NCBI GenBank assembly: GCA_002307275.1
Contig: DBTX01000095.1
Location: 1-64,000, forward strand
Length of the DNA: 64,000 bases
From: Hungateiclostridiaceae bacterium UBA1305
GTDB lineage: Bacteria > Bacillota > Clostridia > Acetivibrionales > DTU013
Direction: 5' to 3'
The notes beneath the pieces were generated by a model, which had not been told where the DNA came from, did no database searches, and saw only the letters and a program-made list of their open reading frames with translations. Made by a program: the position numbers and the translations under genes. Positions within the stretch are counted from its first letter, which is position 1. Every line of letters begins with the position of its first letter. Shown in pieces: positions 25,082 through 32,801 of the stretch.

Positions 25082-26493
25082 TCAAGCTCTTTTACTGATA
25101 TCTGCGTAACTGTCATATAATACCTGTGCCATCCTTCTGCAGCCACTGCTGATATCTTCTTCAGACAAGGAGTTGAATCCCATCAGAAAGATATCCTCTC
25201 TTGCATGCTGCTGGTCCCGCCAATACTCTTTCGTTCCGTAAATACCTATTGATGCTGCTTTCATAAGCTGAATCATTTTCTTCTGGTTTGTGCAGTTTAC
25301 AAACCGCACCAGGGTATGGACCCCTGCAGGCTGTTGGAAAATCTCGACCTCATCAGCCAGGTATTCATGAATCGCATTGATCAATACCTGATATTTCTTC
25401 TCATTGACGGCAGATACCCTGCGAATATGCTTCTCCAATACACCATCATCAATCAATTGAGCCAGTGCCAGTTGATGGTAGCTCGGCAGGGATGCGTTGA
25501 AGTATCTGTATTTCGAATCATATACCTCTGTCAGGCAATCCGGCAAAATCAGGTAAGCACACCGTATTGACGGCGACAACACCTTTGACACGGTACCGAC
25601 ATAAATCACCTTATTATGCCTGTCCAGTGACTGTAATGAAGGAATTGGCATTATTCCATAACGGAATTCGCTGTCGTAGTCATTTTCTATAATATAGGCA
25701 TCGTTCTGGTATGCCCATCTCAATATTTTATTACGATTGGTAATCGATGTAACAACTCCTGTCGGAAATTGATGTGAAGGTGTCGTATACAACAGATTAC
25801 AATTGGTTTTGGATAGCAGGTCGACATCCACCCCATTATCCATAACCGAAATTGAAGTAACGCTGTAGCCTTTATCCTCAAAGATAAATCGCATTGCATC
25901 ATATCCCGGTTCTTATCCGTCGGAAGCAGATTCGTCAGGATATCCATCGCATATTGGGTCCCGGCACACAGAACGATTTGATCGGGTCTGCAATTAACCC
26001 CCCTGTGTCTGTTCAAAAACCCGCATAAGCTTTTTCTCAGCATCAGATTTCCTTTGTTGTTTTCATATGAGATCGCCCTGCCGCCGGATTCTGTCAGAAT
26101 GGCGTTTTGTATGTATTTTCTCCATTTCGGCCACGGAAATAAATCTGAATCGATGCTTGCATATTCAAAATCATATCTTAATTTAGTTTTGTCGGACTGC
26201 AATACCATTAACTCACTGCTCTTTTTAAATGGAGCGGCATCATTAAAATAGTCATTCTCAATATCCTCGACAAAATAACCGGCACCCGGTACTGAACGTA
26301 TATAGCCCTCTGCCAGTAATTGCTGATACGCACGATCCACAGTATTGCGGCTGACATTCAGTTCCTTTTCCATGACCCTTAATGAACTTAACTCCTTATT
26401 CTTTTGCATTGTTCCGGAGACGATCCGATTCTTGATTTCCGAATACAACTGTTCATATAACGGCCTTTTATCATTTTCATTAAGACATATCAT
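25082..26493 (-). pseudogene. MocR-type regulator (GntR helix-turn-helix plus aminotransferase domain), frameshifted
   Basis: MocR/GabR regulators join a GntR DNA-binding domain to a PLP-binding aminotransferase-like domain. The N-terminal frame (26493 down to about 25905) has RPLYEQLYSEIKNRI and SRNTVDRAYQQLLAEG, then AGTQYAMDILTNLLPTDKN. The rest continues in another frame as EPGYDAMRFIFEDKGY...EDISSGCRRMAQVL. Compared with GabR about five residues are missing at the switch, so a short deletion of about 14 bases is more likely than a single-base error. The regulator should be inactive, unless the assembly is wrong. Confidence 0.8.
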
Positions 26494-26578
26494 ATGCTTT
26501 CACATCCCTGTTATGTAAGATTTATACTACAAACATGGAAATCCCATATACCTAAAGCATCATTATCCTTATTGAAGA

Positions 26579-27814
26579 TCATTCTCTGGTTACAAATTCC
26601 GGATAGGCTTCCGAAGCATGTTCTGCGATATCCAATCCACCTATTTCTTCATCTGCATGCACACGAAGTCCGATTGTTTTCTTTATCACAAAGAACATGA
26701 TTCCACCGGCTACAACGCACCATGTCAATACAGACAACACACCCACTGCCTGATAGCCTAATTGTTCAAATCCGCCGCCGTAAAAAAGTCCTTTCACTTT
26801 CACTTCCCTGACTGCAAAAAGACCAACACAGAGGGTACCGACTGCACCACCCATACCATGAACGCTTATTGCCCCAACCGGATCATCAACTCTAAATACC
26901 TTGTCAAATAATTCAACGCTGAAGATGACTGCAACTGCACCGATTGCGCCAATACAAGCTGCGCCGGGCAGATCCACAAACTTACAGCCTGCCGTAATGG
27001 CAACCAATGCGCCAAGTGCGCCATTCATACTGAGACCCAAATCAGGCTTTCCATATCGGAACCAGGTCAAAAGCAATGCTGCAATGGATCCTACTGCGAC
27101 TGCCACTGTTGTTGTGATTGCGGTGTATAATACATGCTCGTCAAATGCCAGTTCCGAGCCGGGGTTGAATCCGTACCATGCCAGCCATAATATGAAGAAG
27201 CCCAGACATGCCATAAATATATTACTGGGGGTAAATGCTTTTATCTTGCCGTCTGCTCCATACTTTCCAATTCTGGGGCCTACCAGAATAGCGCCCATCA
27301 TTGCCGACCAGCCACCCGCGGAGTGCACCGCCGTTGAACCTGCGAAATCTATGAACCCCATCTGTGCCAGCCATCCACCGCCCCAGATCCAATGTGCGGA
27401 AACCGGGTAAATGATCGCGCTGATTAAAAAGCTGAAAACCAGATATGATGAAAACTTTGTCCTTTCCGCAACTGCTCCCGATACGATCGTAGCAGTCGCA
27501 GCACAGAACATTAACTGAAAGAAGAAAAACACTGCCGGAGATAATGTGCCAGCGGTGTCATAACCCAATGGGTTCAGAAACAATGTCGAGCCGACAATAC
27601 CTGCTTTGTCCGCGCCGTACATCAGGCCGAACCCTACCATACAGTAAGCCACTGTCCCAAGTCCGAAATCCATAAAGTTCTTAAATAAAATATTCACGGT
27701 ATTTTTCTGTCTTGACATACCAGCTTCCAACAATGCAAATCCGGCCTGCATAAAAAATACCAGTATTCCTGCAACAAAAACCCATAGCGTATTTAATCCA
27801 TATTGTAACTCCAT
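26579..27814 (-). CDS. amt: Ammonium (methylammonium) transporter
   Basis: This AmtB/Mep/Rh channel has 411 residues and about 11 membrane segments. FMQAGFALLEAGMSRQKNT is the N-terminal signature, and the pore twin histidines are visible in TAVHSAGGWSAMMGA and AISVHGMGGAVGT. The C-terminal tail RVHADEEIGGLDIAEHASEAY is the P-II interaction region. AAAGGGG precedes the ATG. Amt proteins also pass methylammonium, so in this island it may import the growth substrate, retain released ammonium, or both. Confidence 0.93.
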   Translation of the reverse strand: MELQYGLNTLWVFVAGILVFFMQAGFALLEAGMSRQKNTVNILFKNFMDFGLGTVAYCMVGFGLMYGADKAGIVGSTLFLNPLGYDTAGTLSPAVFFFFQLMFCAATATIVSGAVAERTKFSSYLVFSFLISAIIYPVSAHWIWGGGWLAQMGFIDFAGSTAVHSAGGWSAMMGAILVGPRIGKYGADGKIKAFTPSNIFMACLGFFILWLAWYGFNPGSELAFDEHVLYTAITTTVAVAVGSIAALLLTWFRYGKPDLGLSMNGALGALVAITAGCKFVDLPGAACIGAIGAVAVIFSVELFDKVFRVDDPVGAISVHGMGGAVGTLCVGLFAVREVKVKGLFYGGGFEQLGYQAVGVLSVLTWCVVAGGIMFFVIKKTIGLRVHADEEIGGLDIAEHASEAYPEFVTRE

Positions 27815-27885
27815 ATTAACATCCCCTTTTCATGAATAGTTTGTTCATAGATTGGATTGGAGATGGTAATAATGACCTGCTAAAT

Positions 27886-27901
27886 TGCAAAACACTGACC
27901 A
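27886..27901 (-). promoter_or_regulatory. Candidate sigma-54 (-24/-12) promoter of amt
   Basis: The minus strand reads TGGTCAGTGTTTTGCA, with GG and GC separated by exactly ten bases and a good TTGCA -12 element. The -24 half departs from TGGCAC. The predicted start would be near 27875, 60 bases before the amt ATG. No sigma-54 activator gene is in the window. Confidence 0.3.
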
Positions 27902-27918
27902 GACAATTAGAAATGTAA

Positions 27919-27971
27919 AAAGCTATCGACATGGCAATCCCTTTTAAAGGGCTATCGTCATGGATAGCTTT
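27919..27971 (-). terminator. Hairpin with T tract between cobW and amt
   Basis: AAAGCTATC and GATAGCTTT arms (nine pairs) enclose CATG/CATG and CCCTTT-type inner pairing. On the minus strand it is followed by TTTTTACATTT. It ends the DUF5714-lipoyl-cobW transcript or attenuates amt. The rest of this 308-base gap (27815-28122) is AT-rich and holds no gene that I can see. Confidence 0.5.
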
Positions 27972-28102
27972 AATTTCTTGCTTATTCTTTTCATTAATAC
28001 ATTTAGAATGCAGAATTTTTCCGATAAATTACTTGCTCCACCAAAATAATATTATCAAATGAAAATTTTTCTGTCAACACTATTTTTTATTTTCAACAAT
28101 TA

Positions 28103-28128
28103 TCAGCGTTTTTCAGCGTTTTTCAGCA
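28103..28128. repeat. Short tandem repeat at the cobW 3' end
   Basis: About two and a half copies of a ten-base unit (CAGCGTTTTT) run across the cobW stop codon. On the minus strand GCTGAAAAAC recurs, and the stop TGA lies inside the first unit. Confidence 0.6.
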
Positions 28129-29091
28129 TTTTTCATGATTGATCTTTTTATCAGGTAAAAATTTATTCCATTTTCCCAACAAATTCTCCCCAAAATCCAT
28201 ATTGCTCTTACCTATCAGGACAATTTCACAATGTTTGCCTTTAGAAGCATCCATTTCAATCCTGTCAATCCTTATATAATCTCCTACACAATCTGCATGC
28301 GCAAGCTCACCTTCCGGCGTTAGGAAAAAGCCTTTAAAACGCAATACCCACTCTGACATTTCCATAGCAAATTGCTTCATGATTTTCAACTCATATTTAT
28401 CATTCATTTGAAGAACATATGTCGCCGGCCTGTTCCAGACGGTATTGCAGGATTCTTCCTCCAGCACGCCGTCCGGACTTATTTTGCTCTCCAGCAATAC
28501 AGCTGGAACCTTTCCAAACACAGTATCATAAATAAAAGCCCCTGGATTTAACTCATTCAGCTTGTTGTGCAATTCCTGTATGCATTCTTCTGATACTTCA
28601 TCAATTTTATTCAGGATCAGTAACGAGCTTTTCTTCACCTGGTTGATTGTCGGCTGGAATATTTCACAGAATTCTAAAAAATGCCCGGCATCAATAAGAC
28701 AGACAGATCCCCTGTATTCATATTGGCGGGTAATTTCCGGTCTTCTTTCCATTAAAGCTGCCAATTGTTTTAATAATTGTTTCATACTGGACGGATCTGC
28801 CATTCCGGAGGCTTCAATAAACAGCACCTCGATGGGTTGCTCCAAAAAGGCTATCAGGGTTTTTACAAAGCCGGCCTTCAAGCATGCGCAGAAAATCGAG
28901 CCATTATTTATCTCAACCATTGTCACATCTTCTTTTTGAAGAATTTTTCCGTCAATGCCCACACTTCCGAATTCATTGACAATTATCCCAACTTTTCTGT
29001 CGCCGCACTGCTCCAGTAATTGCTTCAAAAAAGTGGTCTTTCCTGAACCCAGGAAGCCCGAAACCAGATACAGATCAATCATTGCTTTCAT
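28123..29091 (-). CDS. CobW/COG0523-family GTPase metallochaperone
   Basis: This G3E-family GTPase has 322 residues. GFLGSGKTTFLKQLL is the P-loop, VNEFGSVGIDGKIL the switch, and NGSIFCACLKAG occupies the place of the CxCC metal site, here CxC. LILNKIDEV is the guanine-specificity motif. Members deliver zinc, cobalt or iron. Beside a corrinoid-dependent methyltransferase system, cobalt or the zinc of the second methyltransferase are reasonable cargoes, but this is inference. AGGAGG lies four bases before the ATG. Confidence 0.87.
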   Translation of the reverse strand: MKAMIDLYLVSGFLGSGKTTFLKQLLEQCGDRKVGIIVNEFGSVGIDGKILQKEDVTMVEINNGSIFCACLKAGFVKTLIAFLEQPIEVLFIEASGMADPSSMKQLLKQLAALMERRPEITRQYEYRGSVCLIDAGHFLEFCEIFQPTINQVKKSSLLILNKIDEVSEECIQELHNKLNELNPGAFIYDTVFGKVPAVLLESKISPDGVLEEESCNTVWNRPATYVLQMNDKYELKIMKQFAMEMSEWVLRFKGFFLTPEGELAHADCVGDYIRIDRIEMDASKGKHCEIVLIGKSNMDFGENLLGKWNKFLPDKKINHEKC

Positions 29092-29100
29092 AAAACCTCC

Positions 29101-29213
29101 TGTACCTTCTTATACAACTGCTATGTCTTCTTATACGAGCAGTGCCTGCTTATACGAACTGTACCTTCTATAAGGATTGTACCGCCTTATAAAGATTGTA
29201 CCTTTTATGCGAG
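29101..29213. repeat. Degenerate tandem repeat, about 18-base unit
   Basis: Five to six imperfect copies of a unit like TGTACCTTCTTATACGAA fill the gap between cobW and the lipoyl-domain gene and overlap the last codons of the latter. No other element is recognisable here. Confidence 0.6.
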
Positions 29214-29513
29214 CTCTTCAATATAGCCCAGTATGGTACCTGCTTCAAATACATCTCCCGTAACCACACGCTGTTCTGTTAATCTTCCCTGGCAGGGAGA
29301 TACGAACTCAACGGATTTTTTCTCAACCTCACCTTCACAAATCACCTCATTCAGTTCAACCTTTTCTCCAATTCTCTTGAGCCAGGAAATGATCTTCCCC
29401 TTCTTATATACCAATTTCACAGGGATATCCTGACATGGGCACGGATGAACCAAATCCCTTTTAGGCATGACCATATCCGGGACAATGATGATTCTTCTAT
29501 TATTCTCCTGCAT
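29205..29513 (-). CDS. Free-standing biotinyl/lipoyl-domain protein
   Basis: A protein of 102 residues, essentially one lipoyl/biotinyl beta-sandwich (about 28-102). KKGKIISWLKRIGEKVELNE, the turn Lys in EVEKKSVEFVSPCQG, and TGDVFEAGTILGYIEE align with E2-type lipoyl domains (consensus E-T-D-K). The first Lys of EKK is the expected attachment residue. The N-terminus has an unusual HPCPCQD segment. No E2 catalytic or E1 gene is nearby, so the partner is unknown. It is seven bases after the DUF5714 gene and shares the island with lplA. Confidence 0.8.
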   Translation of the reverse strand: MQENNRRIIIVPDMVMPKRDLVHPCPCQDIPVKLVYKKGKIISWLKRIGEKVELNEVICEGEVEKKSVEFVSPCQGRLTEQRVVTGDVFEAGTILGYIEELA

Positions 29514-29519
29514 CTGCCC

Positions 29520-30128
29520 TCACTCCTGTTTCATATAAAATGGGCATCGTTCTTTTTTACATTCCATATTATTAGCAGAATATTTACATACAATTCCTTC
29601 TGGCGGCTTCAGCTTAATACACAATTTTTTTTCTATATAAGGTATCGCTGCCTGGACCGCCAAAAAGCATGTACGCTTGCAGCAGCGCGGACCCGGTATC
29701 CCGGAAATCGCCTGAAGACTCAGACCGGTAATTTCGTTGCTCCATTGCCAGCTTTCTTCCGACATCGTAGTGGTGTCCGTATAGACACTCATATAGATAC
29801 CTGCTCCGATTCCGGCTCCACAGGCCCCATAATCACCGCAAAAACCACCTTTTATGTACTCCGCCCTGCCATATGCTTTATGAAGCAAGATCTTCAACTC
29901 ATCTTCCGTACTTCCCGCAACCATACAAGTGGCTGTCAGCAAGCTTGCCGGAACGATAAAGTGATGAAACGGGTTATGCATGGAAATATAGTCCTCATCC
30001 ATTAAATGGATCAAAATTTGTATTGCATCACCTTTTCCTTCATTTTTCCCGAAAAGCGCAATGCAACGTTCCATCAGCTTAAGGTATACTGCATCTTTTT
30101 CTTCAGCAGAATATAAATAACCTGGCAT
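29520..30128 (-). CDS. DUF5714-type cysteine-rich protein
   Basis: About 203 residues, which I recognise as DUF5714, of unknown function. Conserved features are NPFHHFIVPASLL, a Gly/Cys segment GGFCGDYGACGAGIGAGI, GIPGPRCCKRTCFLA and a C-terminal Cys cluster (CKYSANNMECKKERCPFY). The Cys/His pattern suggests metal or iron-sulfur binding. ATGs at 30134 and 30128 are both possible; 30128 is better spaced from GGGAGG. It is the first gene of a lipoyl-protein/cobW transcript leading into the methylamine island. Confidence 0.7.
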   Translation of the reverse strand: MPGYLYSAEEKDAVYLKLMERCIALFGKNEGKGDAIQILIHLMDEDYISMHNPFHHFIVPASLLTATCMVAGSTEDELKILLHKAYGRAEYIKGGFCGDYGACGAGIGAGIYMSVYTDTTTMSEESWQWSNEITGLSLQAISGIPGPRCCKRTCFLAVQAAIPYIEKKLCIKLKPPEGIVCKYSANNMECKKERCPFYMKQE

Positions 30129-30199
30129 AATCATAATCCTCCCTGATCATATTGCAAATCAAAAACCGATAAATATTCAGTTATCGCACATTATTAGGA

Positions 30200-30228
30200 A
30201 TCATGCCGGACCGATGGCATAATGACAA
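30200..30228 (-). promoter_or_regulatory. Candidate promoter of the DUF5714-lipoyl-cobW operon
   Basis: TTGTCA (30228-30223) and CATGAT (30205-30200) are 17 bases apart on the minus strand. An inverted repeat, ATGCC-N8-GGCAT (30203-30220), lies between the boxes and could be a repressor site. Confidence 0.4.
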
Positions 30229-30357
30229 TAAAAAACATCTGATTAAATTTTAAACTGTTAGCTTAATACCCACTGACAGTTTTAGTGTATCATCGGCATA
30301 ATTGGCTGTCAATATCATATTTGCTTTGGATATTTGCTTTAGTAAAATTTATTCAAA

Positions 30358-30609
30358 GTGGAAAGCAATCCGGATCAATGGCATCCACAAACGATATTTT
30401 CACTTGCTCCGGTATCTTATCGAGCTATAATTGGAGGTATTGCAGATTATGTAGTATACAGATATAACATAAAAGACGATATTGCACGAACGAAGAAGAT
30501 GGGTCTCACCAATCTGCCGACGATGGTTATAAATGGAGAGCCGAAATTCGTCTCCATCATTCCCTCCAAGCAGGAACTGGTTGAAGCAGTCAACAAAGTT
30601 AAGAAATGA
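30358..30609 (+). pseudogene. Thioredoxin-fold protein remnant
   Basis: An open frame of 83 codons starting at GTG with no ribosome site. QWHPQTIFSLAPVSYRAIIGGI and KMGLTNLPTMVINGEPKFVSIIPSKQELVEAV look like the end of a thioredoxin-fold protein, with the cis-Pro in NLPT. A TAA precedes the frame, no CxxC half is present, and the piece between IADYV and YRYNIK seems shortened. I read it as a decayed gene, though a short functional protein is not excluded. A bidirectional terminator follows. Confidence 0.5.
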
Positions 30610-30627
30610 ATTCGTTTGAGTCTGAAA

Positions 30628-30666
30628 TACAGGATGCCAGGGTCCCGAGGGTACCGGCATCCTGTA
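30628..30666. terminator. Bidirectional terminator
   Basis: Perfect 11-bp arms TACAGGATGCC and GGCATCCTGTA, extended inward by GGT/ACC, lie between the thioredoxin remnant and the convergent transporter gene. T-rich sequence follows on the plus strand. Confidence 0.75.
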
Positions 30667-30691
30667 CTGTTTCTCCTGATGTTTTTCCCCA

Positions 30692-31963
30692 CTATATCAG
30701 ATAGAACACTATTAAATAAACGGTACACATGGCCACAGTTAAAAGCATTACGGGGAACGCTACCTTGAAATACCTGCCGAAGGTTATCTTATGGCCTTCC
30801 TTTTCCGCCATTCCCGATGCCACAACATTGGCGCTGGCGCCGATAATCGTACCGTTTCCGCCGAGGCATGCGCCCAGCGAAAGAGCCCACCACAATGGTC
30901 CAAGGTCAGTGATGCCCAATGCTCCAAGAGCTTGTATCAAGGGTATCATTGTTGCAACAAAAGGGATGTTGTCAATGAAGGCTGAAGCAATTGCGGAAAC
31001 CCATAGTATGGCAATCACTGTCATAAGCATGTTTCCACCGGTCAGATCTATTACGCCCTTCGCAATCATATCCAGTATTCCAACTTTTTCTATACCGCCA
31101 ACCAGCATAAACAGTCCTGCAAAAAAGAAAATCGTCTTCCATTCAACTTCCTTCAAAATATGCTCTATCTTTACTTTTGAAATCAGCAACAGCATAACGG
31201 CTCCGGCTATGGCTATTGTCGAAGATTCCAGACCGAACATCCCGTGCAGCACAAATCCTGTAACTGTAAGTCCCATTACTATAAGGCATTTCGTCAGAAG
31301 AACCTTGTCCTTTATACACTCATTCTCATCCATTGCCATAATTTTAGCCTTATATTGTGGCTTAGTATGCAGCTTTTTTCTATAGACCAAAACAAATACT
31401 ATAATTGTAACAATTAAAACAGGTATAATTACAGGTGCATCATTTTGAATGAAATCCATAAAACCCAGACCAGTTTTTCCACCAATCATGATATTCGGGG
31501 GATCGCCTATCAGTGTAGCCGTTCCGCCGACATTGGATGCAAATATCTCACTGATGATAAAGGGTATGGGGTTCATTTTCAGCTCTTTTGTAACGCCTAT
31601 GGTTATAGGCAGCATCAGTAGTATTGTAGTGACATTGTCAAGAAATGCGGAAGCAACCGCGGTTAACAGGGCCATAAGGGCCAGAATAATCCAGGGCTCA
31701 CCTTTGGAAATCTTGCATGTTTTGATGGCAAGATATTCGAACACACCTGTGCGCTGTGTTATAAATACGATTACCATCATGCTTATGAGCAAGCCCAGCG
31801 TATTGAAGTCAATTGCCCTGAACGCCTCCTCCTGGTCCAGAATTCCAATTATAATCATCAGGGCCGCTCCCGCCAGAGCTACAACTGTCCTGTCCAATTT
31901 ATCAGTGATGATGATTGCGTATACTGCTATAAATATCAATGCAGCTATAATTACCATTGTCAT
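30692..31963 (-). CDS. ArsB/NhaD-superfamily (SLC13-type) ion transporter
   Basis: This integral membrane protein has 423 residues and about 11-12 segments. It contains two inverted-topology repeats, with SAFLDNVTTILLMLPI in the first and ASAFIDNIPFVATMIPL in the second, the paired D-N-T/P hairpins of this superfamily. GDPPNIMIGG and GGNGTIIGASANVVASG are substrate-site loops. Members export arsenite or exchange Na+/H+ or dicarboxylates; the substrate here is not clear. AGGAG precedes the ATG. It ends in TAG and is followed by a strong hairpin. Confidence 0.85.
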   Translation of the reverse strand: MTMVIIAALIFIAVYAIIITDKLDRTVVALAGAALMIIIGILDQEEAFRAIDFNTLGLLISMMVIVFITQRTGVFEYLAIKTCKISKGEPWIILALMALLTAVASAFLDNVTTILLMLPITIGVTKELKMNPIPFIISEIFASNVGGTATLIGDPPNIMIGGKTGLGFMDFIQNDAPVIIPVLIVTIIVFVLVYRKKLHTKPQYKAKIMAMDENECIKDKVLLTKCLIVMGLTVTGFVLHGMFGLESSTIAIAGAVMLLLISKVKIEHILKEVEWKTIFFFAGLFMLVGGIEKVGILDMIAKGVIDLTGGNMLMTVIAILWVSAIASAFIDNIPFVATMIPLIQALGALGITDLGPLWWALSLGACLGGNGTIIGASANVVASGMAEKEGHKITFGRYFKVAFPVMLLTVAMCTVYLIVFYLI

Positions 31964-32003
31964 TCTTTATCTCCTCGTCCTCATAATTTGTGCCGGTTTG
32001 CAT

Positions 32004-32801
32004 TTAATCCATCAGGTCATAATTGGTCTGCAGCACCTTCAGGTAATGCTCGTCCTCTTTCGTAAACCTGCTGTAGCATTCCCGTTTGTTTCCATACCAC
32101 ATTTGTTCAAATTGGATCGCTTTCCTGAAGCCTTCGCGGGCTATTTCATCCGGATCGTCCGAGACGCCGAATATTACTTTTCTGGATTCATAGGCATCCA
32201 CGGTACCGGGTTGGAAAGCGTGAAGGAACGGCAGCGCCCCGGTGCCGATCACACCGCCGAGCGTGCATTCCGCTTTTGGAAATTTTGATTTTGTTTTACT
32301 GAAAATTTCGTTGCAAATAGTAAACAGTTTTTCGGAATTCACATCTTCAAATGTCAGGCCCATGGAGGAAGCCATATCGACCCTGCCGATAACGACGCCG
32401 CCCAGCTGGTTGCTCTCCGGCTTTTCAAGCATTTTGTCAAAGTTGTTGTACCCCGTAATTGTTTCAACATTAGCAAAAAGCTCAATATCTTCGAGTTCAT
32501 CTTTCGTAAATATGGTATTGGCCGTAGTAACAAACTTTTTGAGTGCGAAAGCAGACTCTATCATCGGGGCAACCAATTGGGACACCCCTATCGTACGGGC
32601 ATGCCTCATATCGTTCATGGCTTCACAGCCGCCGATTTTCAGTGTAATCCCCAGACCGGCTTTCATTGTGACCTCTTTCAGGCGGCAGATTTCATCCATT
32701 CGAGCCCCCTCCGCCTCAAATTCCGTTTTAATCCCTATTACATGGTAGTTTTCTTTCAGGTCGGTTAAGAGATCCACCATCTTTTTCTCCATCATATTCA
32801 T
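32004..32801 (-). CDS. HpcH/HpaI-type aldolase (citrate lyase beta-like fold)
   Basis: This class II metal-dependent aldolase family protein of 265 residues resembles HpcH/HpaI and citrate-lyase-like enzymes that cleave hydroxy-2-oxo acids or malyl-type thioesters. GIKTEFEAEGA, LKIGGCEAMNDMRHA and NVETITGYNNFDKML are the TIM-barrel strands with acidic metal ligands, and VVIGRVDMASSMG follows. The C-terminal part is unusual for HpcH. Its ATG overlaps the stop of the OFA-type antiporter gene (TAATG), so the two are coupled and may act on the same organic acid. Confidence 0.8.
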   Translation of the reverse strand: MNMMEKKMVDLLTDLKENYHVIGIKTEFEAEGARMDEICRLKEVTMKAGLGITLKIGGCEAMNDMRHARTIGVSQLVAPMIESAFALKKFVTTANTIFTKDELEDIELFANVETITGYNNFDKMLEKPESNQLGGVVIGRVDMASSMGLTFEDVNSEKLFTICNEIFSKTKSKFPKAECTLGGVIGTGALPFLHAFQPGTVDAYESRKVIFGVSDDPDEIAREGFRKAIQFEQMWYGNKRECYSRFTKEDEHYLKVLQTNYDLMD

